Positions 13,701-24,458 of a stretch of 64,000 nucleotides of DNA are shown here, piece by piece. Numbering within the stretch: the first letter of the stretch is position 1; each line of letters opens with the position of its first letter. The DNA comes from Triplophysa rosa. Its lineage: Eukaryota; Chordata; Actinopteri; Cypriniformes; Nemacheilidae. The notes under the pieces were generated by a model that saw only the letters and a program-made list of their open reading frames with translations, had not been told where the DNA came from and did not search any database. A program made the translations under genes and the position numbers. The stretch spans positions 12,253,068 through 12,317,067 of the forward strand of contig NC_079892.1 in the NCBI RefSeq assembly GCF_024868665.1, in the 5' to 3' direction.

Positions 13701-16700
13701 CTGCACGTTTCAGAGAGGCGGGACAAAGAGGAGATACAAACATGCACGGTAGTGAAAAATACAGCGTTTTTGAACCTTAAAACGTGTATACAGATTGCAT
13801 TACATCTAAAACAAACGATAATATTCGTTTTAGCCGTGTCATATGACCCCTTTAATATTCCCTTTCATTCAGTACAATATGTCCAACCCATGACATGCAA
13901 TAACTGCTTAAAAGAAACATCAGGTACAATTTCCGACATTTCTCTTACCATTTGTTAGCTTGCTGACCTCATGCTCCAGGGTGGCTAGATCGGAGTTATC
14001 CGACCCCGGTCTTGACTCGGCGCTGGAAGTGAGAGGTCTGGCACTGCCTGGACGGCTAGAGAGACTGCTGGAGGATATTCTTGGGCTAAGGTCCTGGGCA
14101 GAACCAGGTCTGACACCACAAACACCGACAGGCCGGTCCTCTGATGGCAAAATCATCCGCCAGCCAAGCGGTCCAGATCATGTTCATACAGATTAATACA
14201 CTGCTATTCATAGATTAAGATTTAGATTACTTCAAACAATTCTGTGAGCAAAAATGACAGCATGCAGGTCACACGATTACTTCAGCACGATTGCCATCAT
14301 GATGAATAAGAATGGATAACTACAATATCTCCAGCTGTTATAAATCTTCTCGTTTGGATCACAAAGGTCAAGCCTGATGTTTACCTGTATCTGTGTATTC
14401 CAGTCGGTCATTGTTGGAACAGTCTTTGATTGATTCTTTGAGAAGTGTCCAGTCTGTTGGTGTGCTTCTACAGCATTCAGGTTTGTCCTCCTCGACCGGC
14501 ACGTCATCGAGGAATCTCAGCTGTGGAATCAGTTTGTATACTGCAGACCTGTAGCTGTAGTCTGCCTGAGTCTGTCCACACCCCAACTATAAAGATACAG
14601 AGGAACGGGTGGGATCACGTTTGGTTGGAATTACATTTTTTGCAGCTAATGATGGATAAAACTTTGACAAAGTCCATTCAGATTTGTGTAGTTAAAATGT
14701 GAAACTGCTTACAATAAACATCATCCTTGATGTAGACGCTAATATAGTTATATATATTAGTATATATATATATAGTAATATATACTAGCTATCTTCATAG
14801 TTCTCATTCTTGGTGTGAACACAGCCAATTTGTACATTTTTTTTACCATTTTATTCTACAGGTTATATCTCTATTGGTCAGTTGTTACTGTGAAAGTACC
14901 AAGACCTGATTTTCTCTGTATTGAGGTACAGGAAGTGAGTCGGATACAGAAGGAAAGCAAATGAGGTCGTCCTTAGTTTCCCACTTCATGGATATTCAAA
15001 GCAGTTTGTTTACCCGCTGCAGGCTTGCCCAGTTTTGTAATTCCTAGTGCTGCCCGAAAACTATCAGAGGCAGAAGAAATGCAATCTGATTAAAATGAAG
15101 CACCGTTCTCAACTCTCGTGTGCACTGCATGAGCATGCTGTGTGTTTTTAATACCAGAGCCGATACGTTAGAAACGCTGTTAGATCTATTTTTGTAAGCT
15201 CTTCATTGGTCCAGAAAAACAGGTTTTGCATCTATTTCCACAGAAAGTGATCAAAACGGTGTATCGGTGACAATGTTGTTATTGTTCGTCATTAATGTAA
15301 CATAACGTCATTAACGTAACGTGACGTCATTAATATTAAATGATGTCATTAACGTAACGTGACATCATTAACATAATGTTGTTAAGGTTACATGACATCA
15401 TTAGCGTAACGTGATGTCATTAACGTAACGTGCCGACATTCACGTAATGTGACGTCATTAACGTAACGCAACGTCATTAACATAACGTCAAAATTGACAT
15501 TTTTGGGTTAAAATGTAAAATTTTGGGAACCATTCCTTTACTGTAAATACGTTTGGTTTCATTGCAAAAGGCACAATAATCAAAATGCGGTAATATGCTG
15601 CTCTAGTGTACATTCATCGTTTTTATCTGTAGTCCATTTCTGGTCTCTAACATCATACATATTAATGTGTCATTTATGTAATGGATGGGCCAGGGCGGCG
15701 TTAGATCAAGCAGTCAAAAAATAAGTAATTGCAATTTGATGGCTTATGGAGCTGTCATTATCTGCCAGGACCATTAGTCTGGTCTGTAGAGAGTGAATTC
15801 AGCTCAGAACGCTCAACCACAGGGTGAAACTCACCCTTATTGAGCAGAAACAAATCATCTCTCTTGCCCATAACCTGCTGTTTGCTTTCCACAAATCAAA
15901 TGATACAATCATTCTGAAACAATTAGTGGTATCAAACTTTGTTGCAATGCCACATCTAAAAAACAACAAATTTGGATTGATTGACGGCAAAGTGAAAAGT
16001 TTTTTATATTTTGATATCTTCAATTGTTCACCATGTGTAAACCATGAGTTTGATTACTTAGAAAAGCATTCGTTTATGTCTTTCAGCTCTACATTACCTC
16101 TACAGCTCCTGGACCAGGGCAGGAGCATACAGGGTTTCCTTCCAGGGAAAGTGTTCTAAGCTTTTCGCAAAAGCCCAAATGCCACACTTGGAACAGATCG
16201 CTGACATTATTTCCCTCCAGGTCCAGGAGCTCCAGATGTTCCAGGATTTTGAGTTGGACCAGTTCTGATACGTTGTTGTATGCTAAATAAAGTTCCTGTT
16301 TAAAACACAGTTTATGAATAATAAAGCTAACTATGCATTTAATAGATGCTACAGTTTTATGCATATAATTCAATTCAGATTTATTTACATAGCGCTATTT
16401 TCAGTGTTGCATTGTTTCAAATCAGCTTTACAAGAAAACGCAGAAATCAGGGTAATAAAATATATACAGGTGCATAATGTATAATGTACTGTATATAATG
16501 TGCATAGTATGTATATAGCATATAGAAAAACATACAAGAACAATATATATGTATATAGAATATAGAAAACAAATATATAGAGGAAAAATATAAAACACAC
16601 ACTTATAGAATATGTATGTACTCTACATGTTAAAATCTATAGAATATACTGTATATGTGTTCTACAGTACATACATTAATATAAATGTTCTACATAAATA

Positions 16701-19005
16701 TCTAGAATACATACCTTAAAAACTAAATATACTAACTAATAGTATATTCCTATATGGGATTTATAAATGATGTATAAATTGTGGAAGAATGGTTATTTTT
16801 GGGCAAACCTCCCATATAATCCCCTGTAACTGCTATGTGATAAGGTTTTCTGGAGTGTAAAAATAATAGTGATGCTTACATTAGCAAAAACTACTAATAA
16901 ATTCTGAATTATCGGAAAGAAAATAATTAGCTTCTTAACTCTTTTTATACCTTCAAGGAAGAAAGACAAGGGATTCCTTCCAAGTCGGTCAGACCGCAGC
17001 GAGGCAACCATAAGACCTGTAGGTGGGAAAAGCTGGTTCCGAGGTCCCTGAGGAAATACTGAGAACAATAAGTGATCATTCCCCACCCCTCCTACAGCAG
17101 CATTCCCTGATTCATTTTCCCTATCCGTGCTCTGGATCCTAATACTTTCTCCAGCCTCTCAGCATCCCAAAGCAGGAAATGTTTTCACATCTTTCAAGTC
17201 CCCTGCGAGCCTTGAGCTCACCGAGTAACCTTGTTCGTCTCCTCTCTTTTGAGACGTGCGGAGGAATTTTAAGACATCTGTATTAATTATGCCGGGAATC
17301 CAACATGTGTAGTCCATCTTTTTTCAGAAATATGTTTCTTATTGTGCTTTTGTGTTTTCTCTTTCCAATACATTTGTCAAAGCATAGTCTTGTGTGTTCA
17401 ATAGAAGGAAAGTAAGGTTTGAAACAGAAATTAAATGTCCTTCCATGGAAGTAACAAAGTATCCTTACATATAAGAAGGAGGTCTTACCGCACAGATAAG
17501 ATCAAACTGTTGCTCATTTTCAGCTCTTTAAGCTTGGGCAGGTGTACACCTGTGAGGTAAAAGAAACACAGGATATGATCCTATAAGATGTCAAAGATGG
17601 TGATGTCATTATTCTCAGTGGTATCCATTTGTCCACATAATCGCTTGAAATCACTTTTGTGAGTCTGAGCATACGTGAGTCACCAAAGATGATTATGTGG
17701 TTTGGCTGAGTTTCAATGCCTATTACGCAATCTTGGCTTTCCTGTGTCACAGGACAACAGGTGCAAATGAATGAGATCAGAGGGGGCAGGAAGTATTTAC
17801 AAAATAAAGACAAATATAAAAGGGGTTTTGTGTTAAAACTAGGTCTTGAAGTAATAGTTAAACTAAAAATGAACATTTATTCATCATTTACCCTCATGTC
17901 ATTCAAACCTGTATGACTTTCTTTCTCCTGCAGAACACAAAAGAAGATTTTAAAGAACATTTGTAACCGAACTACAATGGACCCCATTGACTTTCATACA
18001 TTTCTCAAAATATCCTCTTTCGTGTTCCACAAAGAAAGAGTCATATATAGGTTCTAAATGACAAGAGGGTGAATAAATGATGAGGAGAGAATATTTATTT
18101 TTGGGTGACCCATCACTTTAGGGACTAGTGCATTTAGAATGTGAAATAAACATAATTTTATCGTCTGTTGGTGTGGACGCTAATTTAGTTTTCATTATAG
18201 TTATTGTTTTTGGTGTAAATGGGTTTTTACTGTAGGCAAGAATGACGGTGTAATGTTGTCATGGCAACAAAGTTGTAATACAATATAATATAACTTTACA
18301 CAGATAAAGAACAATTTCTGGGACATCATTGACTACCATAAAAGAAAAAAGAAAATACTCAAAAGTGCCCCAGAACCGTTTGCTTTCCTAAATTCTTCAA
18401 AATATCTTATTTTGTGTTTAACAGAACAACAACAACAAAAAAAGATACAATAAATCTGTCTACTATGGTAGTCAATGATGTCCCAGAAATGTCAGTTGCT
18501 AACATTATCCCAAATATCTTTCCTTGTGTTTAACTGCACAATGAAATTTATGCAGATTTGGAACAACTTGAGGGTGAGTAAATGAAGACGGAATTTTTAT
18601 TTTTGGGTGGAGTATCCCTTTAAAATATGATTTAATAAAAGGGGTAAAAAGAATGAGAACACAATCTTACCGATGTCATTCAGACTGTTTTGTCGGGTGT
18701 CAACACACATCTCCAGTGAGGTCACTTCCTCTAGGTTGTCTGATCCTGACAGAATTTTCTGAAAAACAATAGGCTACTCCTTGTTCTTTTCATATGAAAT
18801 GGGTTCATTTTAACATTTACAACACACATTCAATGGAAGCTTTCGATGTTTAATCTCAACTCGGAGATCCTACCAACTTTGCTGTTGTTATGTGGTCAGA
18901 GTCCTCAGGTTCAACAGGAGTTGGGTTTATCACAACAGATCCTTTAAATTCAGTCACAATAGAGCGAGCTGTGCCTGGCCTCTTCTTAATGGAGGTTTCA
19001 CTCAT
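10719..19005 (-). CDS. lrrc56: LRRC56 homologue, leucine-rich repeat protein of ciliary dynein biology, 12 coding exons
   Basis: Exons (minus strand): 18874-19005, 18671-18758, 17489-17549, 16951-17047, 16098-16295, 14385-14565, 13949-14140, 12510-12574, 11998-12143, 11720-11904, 11284-11608, 10719-10890. Phases agree throughout and sum to 613 codons plus TAA. Exons 2-6 hold the LRR block, with runs such as LKELKMSNS, LQVLWLPRCGL, LEHLELLDLEGN and LRTLSLEGNPV, closed by an LRR-cap-like segment (YKLIPQLRFLDDVP). Exon 8 carries VLCGNP, a signature I associate with vertebrate LRRC56. The C-terminal half is Ser/Arg/Pro-rich and probably disordered. In mammals LRRC56 is linked to dynein-arm assembly or transport in motile cilia (family knowledge). 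It lies divergently beside hras, as in human. Uncertain points: exon 6 could start at 14586 (seven extra residues), and the exon 8 donor (ACG/gtcaac) is weak. Confidence 0.93.
10981..11266. mobile_element. MITE of the 'ATAGTTCACCC' family, complete copy
   Basis: Ends TAAAGGGATAGTTCACCC and GGTGAACTACCCCTTTAA are inverted. The palindromic body has AGAACACAAAAGAAGATATT on one side and its near-inverse on the other. It lies in the last intron of lrrc56. Confidence 0.75.
12190..12367. mobile_element. MITE of the 'ATAGTTCACCC' family, truncated
   Basis: Only the right half is kept, ending GGGTGAACTGTCCCTTTAA, with TGGTAGTCAATGGGGTCC inside. It lies in lrrc56 intron 8, directly next to exon 9. Confidence 0.6.
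12580..12735 (+). repeat. LINE/SINE 3' tail relic beside lrrc56 exon 8
   Basis: GTAAGTCGCTTTGGAGAAAA followed by GCGTCTGCTTAATGACTAAA is the well-known 3' tail shared by fish L2-clade LINEs and their SINEs. It abuts the acceptor side of exon 8 (12574) on the opposite strand. Confidence 0.6.
13304..13854 (-). mobile_element. non-autonomous DNA element, GGGGTCATATGAC family, copy A
   Basis: Inverted ends AAAGGGGTCATACG and CATATGACCCCTTT. The body is about 550 bp and matches copies B (42577-42878) and C (62292-62822) in reverse orientation, including CATGCACGG and CTCCTCTTTG-type phrases. Non-coding. Confidence 0.75.
14716..14830. repeat. dispersed 'GTGGACGCTAAT-TATAGTTAT' repeat
   Basis: A phrase beginning GATGTAGACGCTAATATAG and ending near CTTGGTGTGAAC recurs at about 18170-18225 and 40434-40510 with TGTTGGTGTGGACGCT. 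It is probably an old non-autonomous element; this copy is expanded by TA repeats. Confidence 0.45.
15285..15492. repeat. tandem array of about 20-bp CRE-like units
   Basis: About ten degenerate repeats of a unit like GTCATTAACGTAACGTGAC lie in lrrc56 intron 5. Two contain the full cAMP-response octamer TGACGTCA (15322-15329 and 15450-15457); most others keep a half-site. Confidence 0.75.
16371..16452 (-). mobile_element. fragment of a CR1/L2-type LINE 3' tail
   Basis: TTCAATTCAGATTTATTTAC, then ATAGCGCTATTTTC and ATCAGCTTTACAAG, matches the 3' end of the LINE at 27.98 kb in the same orientation, strongly diverged. Confidence 0.6.
17862..18121. mobile_element. MITE of the 'ATAGTTCACCC' family in lrrc56 intron 2
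   Basis: Body phrases CATTTACCCTCATGTCATTC, GCAGAACACAAAAGAAGATT and GTGTTCCACAAAGAAAGAG are shared with other copies. Both termini are eroded. Confidence 0.6.
18255..18268. promoter_or_regulatory. near-perfect RFX X-box in lrrc56 intron 2
   Basis: GTTGTCATGGCAAC differs from the RFX consensus at one base (GTTGCC expected). It is one of three X-box-like sites near lrrc56 in this window. Confidence 0.4.
18370..18623. mobile_element. MITE of the 'ATAGTTCACCC' family, second copy in lrrc56 intron 2
   Basis: Ends in GGGTGGAGTATCCCTTTAA and contains TGAGGGTGAGTAAATGA. It lies less than 50 bases from the exon 2 donor (18670). Confidence 0.55.
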
Positions 19006-19266
19006 AATGTGTCACTTTTATTATGTCTGAAAGAAACATCGTGCGTGCCATGTTTCACATCAAATTGTCCACAACAGCCTTGAAAAAGGCTAAGCAGTTT
19101 CATATCAATTTTAACGCAATTATGCGCAAAATGTCAAACTACATATTTGCACTGTATCCTACGACAATTTCTTCTAATTAGATATAAAATATCATACCTT
19201 TGATGACCTTAGACAATCTTATTGTGTGCGAGCATGTCTTTTCTGCCAAAATACACCGCAGTTGAA

Positions 19267-19280
19267 GTTTGCATAGCAAC
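19267..19280. promoter_or_regulatory. RFX X-box-like site in the lrrc56 promoter
   Basis: GTTTGCATAGCAAC resembles the RFX consensus GTNRCC-NN-RGYAAC: the right half-site is perfect and the left has one clear mismatch. RFX factors drive many ciliary genes, and LRRC56 is a ciliary-pathway gene, so the position (about 260 bases before the ATG) is sensible. Binding is not shown. Confidence 0.45.
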
Positions 19281-19323
19281 GGCACGCTTACTTCCTGGAT
19301 ACGGAGAAAGCGCACGTGTCATA

Positions 19324-19336
19324 TGGGAGTTGTAGT
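19324..19336 (-). promoter_or_regulatory. ZNF143/GFY-type promoter motif
   Basis: The minus strand reads ACTACAACTCCCA, the core of the vertebrate housekeeping promoter motif bound by ZNF143-associated factors. It lies 320 bases upstream of the lrrc56 ATG, in lrrc56 orientation. Confidence 0.55.
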
Positions 19337-19605
19337 CCATTACCATAAGGGTCTTTGATTAAAATAACAACTCCGTTAAAAATGTAAAACAGTTACACAA
19401 TCCCAGTTATGTATCGTATGTGACTGTTTAACTTTAAACAAATAAAAATAATTTTAATATAAAGGTATTGCTGTAAAGGCACGAGTATTTTATATAGAAG
19501 TCTATTCATATTTCTGTTTTGAAAAAGAAACCTTCAATTAAAATATTTACTCTGTTTTGAAAGGAACATATGTGTGCGATTAAATTTGCCCAAACGAAAA
19601 TCGCC

Positions 19606-19852
19606 CTACTATGGCAAAGGTTGTGCCTCATGAATATTAATTACGTAACGTTACGTTCTCCTAGGACGTTCTCCCTGTTGTCTTCGTCGAATGGGTGAAA
19701 GGAAAGTGGGCGCTGGTCGACTAGCGAATTAACAAACCATTCACATTAAAGGACCACTTCATAAATATTAAATAAATAAAGTGATTGGACTTTACCAGAG
19801 AGAAACCGTGAAACGTACTTAATATTTATGAGAGGAACCTGAACCGTAGTAG
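19606..19852. promoter_or_regulatory. AT-rich palindromic promoter module 1
   Basis: Ordered motifs: CTACTATGGC (19606), TGAATATTAATTA (19631), CATAAATATTA (19760), reverse CCAAT (19784), CTTAATATTTATGAG (19818), then inverted CCGTAGTAG (19844). The same set recurs 1.1 kb downstream. Confidence 0.45.
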
Positions 19853-20046
19853 AGTTTGTAATTCGGCTGCCGGGGCGGTGCTGTGTGTCGTGTGGGGCTG
19901 GGCGTAGGCTGTACTGCACACACACATACACACTCTACAGCGGAGCACATTGTTCATAGTGGACTGTCTGTAGCATATATTGTAATCCAGGAAAATCTCA
20001 AAATTAACGAAATCGACTGGACAGTGACTGTATTCGCGAATCAAAG
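19834..20046 (+). other. hras: candidate non-coding hras exon 1a
   Basis: A GC-richer stretch ends at AAAG/gtaaagtg (donor at 20047) and lies just downstream of promoter module 1. It has no long plus-strand frame, as expected for 5' UTR. The left boundary is a guess; the donor is the only firm landmark. The next matching acceptor would be 39290-39291. Confidence 0.4.
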
Positions 20047-20707
20047 GTAAAGTGATTCTTTTTTATATTAAAATACGCATCTTTTCATTGCAATGCAATA
20101 TTGTAGCGTAGTGTAGAGGACCGCTTCATAGTGGCAGTACTGAGTGTTGTTTACCTATAGTGTTTATTTATTTATCTTATAATATGCACACACAGATAGT
20201 TACCATAGAGGAAATATTCGTGCATTGTATACTCGCATAGAAAATGTTTACATATGTGTGCAAGCAGTGCTTTGATTGACTACAGATTATACTCTGTTTT
20301 CTAAGATGTCTTACAATAGCTTGCGTTTATTTCACTTGTTTGTTAAATAAAAAGCCCAGTGTGTTGTTTTTGTTCATCTTTGACGGCGAAACGCGTTCAG
20401 GCATCGGAATACCACTAACCCAGAACAGTTAACATTGAGTCAGACTCTAATAATCGATCAAAAACCTGATCATGATTTCTGTTCTCAAAAACTTCCAGTC
20501 ACTGGGGGAAAATAGGTTATTCGTTCAGCATTGAATAAAAACCCATTGTTTCAGTAAAAACATACAAGTTAGACACAATCGCGATTGGGCTAAACAAAAA
20601 CACAACGCATGTTTAAGTTTTGGTGCCATCCATGTGACAGTTAACTACAAGTCTGTCTGTATAAACTGGGGTGACGCCCCATAGTACTGTACGCACAGTT
20701 GCGAATT

Positions 20708-20886
20708 CTACTATGGCGCAAACATTGCTCTTGAATATTAATTAGTTCCTACTGACGTTTTGTAGAAGCCGTCCAATAAGCAGCGGTTATGTACTTAATA
20801 TTAATTAGATGTCGAATGCTTTGTCTGGAAGTCGTCCACTGGCGAAGTTTCACCTCATAAATATTCAAAGCCCTCCCTATAGTAGG
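20708..20886. promoter_or_regulatory. AT-rich palindromic promoter module 2
   Basis: Ordered motifs: CTACTATGGC (20708), TTGAATATTAATTAG (20731), CCAAT (about 20773), CTTAATATTAATTAG (20794), CTCATAAATATTCAA (about 20854), then inverted CCTATAGTAGG (20876). The outer motifs sit in longer inverted flanks (TTGCGAATTCTACTATGG versus TTGCGAATCCTACTATAG on the other strand). Confidence 0.45.
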
Positions 20887-20899
20887 ATTCGCAATTTCT

Positions 20900-21115
20900 G
20901 GACTATAAAGAGCATTGCGGAAGTTTAATATTCTTGTCGTAGGGCAATCGAGTTCAGTTGGGTGTACTTCAGTACAAAGGTTTGATGTATTTAGAGCACA
21001 TATAACGTTATTTTTATACACCGTATAAATTAGTGTTTTTCGTGGATTTTCCGATAACAAAATGCAACCCAGATGTGTTTTTGAAGCCTAGTCTGTTTAC
21101 TGTAACGAACAAGAG
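20900..21115 (+). other. hras: candidate alternative non-coding hras exon 1b
   Basis: A consensus donor AGAG/gtaagttg at 21116 follows promoter module 2 by about 230 bases, repeating the arrangement of exon 1a. The transcript start is unknown. Confidence 0.35.
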
Positions 21116-21779
21116 GTAAGTTGATGTTATCAGATTATTCGGAAATTAGTCAATTGAATTTATTATTATTAATTAAACTGTGTTCATAGGTTTTTGTGTA
21201 TCGGACTTCACAGTTGTAGGGATGCAGTGCGTATTAAAAGTTTTGAGCAGAAAGGATTGTAAGATTGACAGTAATGAGTATTCATGCATGTCTACTATAT
21301 TGTTGAATGAGGCAGTTTAATGAGTTCATATGCAAAATAATCGACACATATTAATTATATCATTATTTGTAGAATTTCGTACGTTTTGTTTACATTTCCT
21401 AATTCTTTTAGGTTATAACATGCCATATGAAATGGAAACATGATCAACAGGAGTGTTCGTGTTTAATGATCTTCAGGATTTGGGCCAGTAGACAGATGTA
21501 ATGATCTGGCCAGTGATGGTTATTTTGGGGGATGATGTCAGTAGCTCGCTCAGTCTGGATCTGTTATGGTTCCTCAGTATTTAATTCCTTCATCTCCCAT
21601 GTGAGATTCTTCTTACTGTCTGAACCCAACAGGAATCCCTTACTTTTGTTGTAGGATTGTGGCTCAGGGAAAATGATAGTTCAGACTTTGAAGACTCTTA
21701 TCTTTTGGGCGAACATAATTTTTAGCAACATAAGATTAGACATTACTGTAATTTTTGGCTCACTATTATTAAGGAATTC

Positions 21780-22380
21780 GTTTGAATGGTATGCCTTTTG
21801 GGGTTATATCTGTGGTGAATCAGAGTCGGTGTGGTCATAAAAAAGGAATTTAATTTTACTTGAAAAATCATGTACATTTATTAAAAGCTTGAGGATTTTT
21901 TCAGCAGGGAATAGAAAGCCAACAGAAACCAATACAGAAATTCTAATGGTTTCCATTACAATACCATTATGAACTTTTTTTGCTTTTCCATTAAAACCAG
22001 TACAAAATTCATTTTCGTAGTGTGTTTCGGGCATTATTCCAATTCGATTTAACATCCCACCAATAGAATCCATCATGTAGAAGTAGAACCATTCCAGTTT
22101 CCATTAAAACCCATACAAATCCCTTTAAAACCATTATAACTTATTTAATGGTTTCTATTGTTTTTTCAGCAGGGTTATCTGGCAGATGAAAACCAATAGA
22201 ACACCACTCAATCCTATTGGAATAATACCCAAAACTCACAAAAAGGAATTTTGTAATGGTTTTGATGGAAAAAATGGTTCATAATGGTATTTCAATTGAA
22301 ACCATTAATATTTCTGTGATGGTTTCTGTTAGGTTTCTATTGTTGTTGTTTTTCAGCAGAGATTTGTGAGATGCAATGTC
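21780..22380. repeat. degenerate repeat of 'ACCAATAGAA / TTCAGCAGGG' phrases
   Basis: Short phrases (ATGGTTTC, ACCATTATGAAC, ACCAATAGAA, TTTTTCAGCAGGG) recur in both orientations over 600 bases, which suggests an imperfect palindromic non-autonomous element. Similar phrases occur near 34.6-34.85 kb. Confidence 0.4.
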
Positions 22381-22516
22381 ACGAGCAACCCTAGAATAAT
22401 GAATTATGACTATATTTTAATCAGCACATTTTTTATTCTAAAACTGATTTGAACAAGTGTTTAAATGCAAATGTGTGTATCAATACAAGCTCAGACAAGT
22501 TGCCACAGAGGGCGCT

Positions 22517-22758
22517 GTTAAAGGCAGAATCTTGCTTGCGCAATTTAAATCTAGTTACAATAACGTTTACTTAAAGGGATAGTTCACCCAAAGATGAAAA
22601 TTCTGTCATCATTTACTCACACTCAGATTGTTCCAACCCTGTATAAATTTCTTTAAATAATGTAAATGATGACAATTTTCATTTTGGAATTAACTATCCT
22701 ATAAGTAAACGTTATTGTAACTAGATTTAAATTGCGCAAGCAAGATTCTGCCTTTAAC
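22517..22758. repeat. 57-nt perfect inverted repeat around a small MITE
   Basis: Bases 22517-22573 are the exact reverse complement of 22702-22758. The 128-base loop is itself a shortened 'ATAGTTCACCC' MITE whose ends pair, so nearly the whole 242-base block can fold into one hairpin. Confidence 0.85.
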
Positions 22759-22832
22759 TCTTTTCATTATGGGAACTGTTCCTTAATATACTGTATAACA
22801 AATAACATTGCGATCCATGTTATTGCCTAAGG

Positions 22833-24142
22833 CAGGGGTCTTCAACCGGGGTCCACGGCCCATAGGGGGTCCGCGGTGGAACTGCAAGGGGTCCGCTAAT
22901 TACTGTTTACTCACAGGCAACTTTTTGTTAAAAATATAAAGCATGGGTACAGAAATATTACAACCAATGTTCTCGTTAAGCTGCTCACGTGCGGCCACGC
23001 GGACTCATTGAAGCTCCCGCGCATTGCAATTTTAACCTCGAAAATAACCACGAAAATATACGTTTACTCTCAAATCTGTACGTTTTTAAATAAAAAATTA
23101 AAATTAATAAACCGCTAAACTAATGTGTGAGTTAAAAGATAATTTTGAAATGACGGGAGTGCGCGGCAGAGCGGAGAATGCACGTGCTCGAGCGCACACA
23201 CATACAGTAACAGACAACCACACTAAAGAAATACACATGGATTTATATGATTGTATTTTCATTTAGCTTAACTAGTTTATTATTTTCAGCCATTAAAGGC
23301 AAAAAAATAACCAATAAATAACCATCAGGGAATGTTACTTTCTGGTTATTTTCTGGTTGCAAAAAAATTACCAAAAAATAACCATCAGGGAACGTTATTT
23401 TCTGGTTATTTTTAAAAAACCAGCCTGCAACGTTCTGGGAACGTTATTTTCTGGTTGCAAAAACCTGAAAAGAACGTTCTTAGAACATTATTTTTTGGTT
23501 CAAAAAATAACCAAAAGGGAACCAAAAACTAACGTTAGGGGAACGTTCTGTGTTTGCTGGGTAGAGACAACCTCTACCTCCACTAGAATAGTCTTTGTGC
23601 AATTAACCAGGGTCAGTCATCTCATTGAAGCCATAATAAAAACTAAGGTTCAAATAAATGTTTAATTGTCCATCTCATGAAAATGTTTGATGCTGCAAAT
23701 CCCTTAAAATAATCAAGCAATCTATATTAAAAACACAAATAATACACAGAAAAGTATTTAGCCTATGTGCAACAATAACATAATAGTGCTAATCAGTGGC
23801 GATCCGTGACTCCTCTTCAGGGGAAGCAGTAATGCGAAGCTCGGCAAAACATGTATTTAGCCCTGTCATGTGTGTGGCGCGTATTTTGCAGTAGGCATGT
23901 ATTTTGACATGATGCGTGATGCACATAGGTTCACGTGCAGCGCTGAACACGTATTTTGAATTCCTGCTTCCGCTGAAGAGGAGGCACCGATCGCCACTGG
24001 TGCTAATGTAATGTCTTAACATAATATTGCTGTGACAATACAATAGGGTTGTTTCTATTTTAATAGCTCCGTTTACACATTTAGTATAAGGGGGTCCCTG
24101 CTCCATGCATCTCTCATCTAAGGGGTCCGTTGAAGACCCCTG
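22833..24142. mobile_element. hAT-like element with CAGGGGTCTTCAAC ends
   Basis: Left end CAGGGGTCTTCAACC pairs with GTTGAAGACCCCTG. Flanks GCCTAAGG and GCCTAATG form a 7/8 target duplication. It contains a tandem 'TTCTGGTTATTTT / GGGAACGTTA' stretch (23325-23560) and a nested hAT MITE. No transposase frame. Confidence 0.65.
23794..23999. mobile_element. hAT MITE nested in the larger element, perfect 8-bp duplication
   Basis: Ends CAGTGGCGATC and GATCGCCACTG are inverted, and GTGCTAAT flanks both sides (23786-23793 and 24000-24007). 206 bp. Confidence 0.85.
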
Positions 24143-24458
24143 GCCTAATGGTTTAAGATTGTGCACTGTATTTTTCTGGCTCAAAAGATCTAATTTACCA
24201 TATCAGACAAAATCTGGGAGTCCAGAAAATCCAGCCCCATTACAGGCATGATTTATCATAGTACAGTGTGAGTATTATGTTGCGTAAGTTTATCGTAAGC
24301 ATCCAGGGGGACTATAGAGTTTCAAAATGGGTGGTTTATATAGCTTGTTCATGGTGACAGTCAGACACTGACTATATTTATATTTGAAAGATAGATCTTC
24401 TGAGCCAACCAAACATCAGGGACTTGGGTACGGGATCGTTTGACTTGATCCATTAAAG

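Larger units (their letters stand above)
19095..19830. promoter_or_regulatory. shared lrrc56/hras divergent promoter zone
   Basis: This interval separates the lrrc56 start (ATG at 19005, minus) from the first candidate hras exon (donor at 20047, plus). It contains an X-box-like site (19267-19280), a ZNF143/GFY-type motif (19324-19336), a reverse CCAAT box (19784-19788) and the AT-rich module described separately. There is no extended open frame. Head-to-head LRRC56-HRAS order is known from human; promoter function here is inferred. Confidence 0.6.

Noticed and set aside
13327..13747. Opposed short frames on both strands
   Set aside because: They lie inside copy A of the GGGGTCATATGAC element, and the same frames recur in copies B and C.
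23789..24184. 131-codon minus-strand frame
   Set aside because: It spans the nested hAT MITE with a perfect 8-bp duplication, so it is a chance frame.
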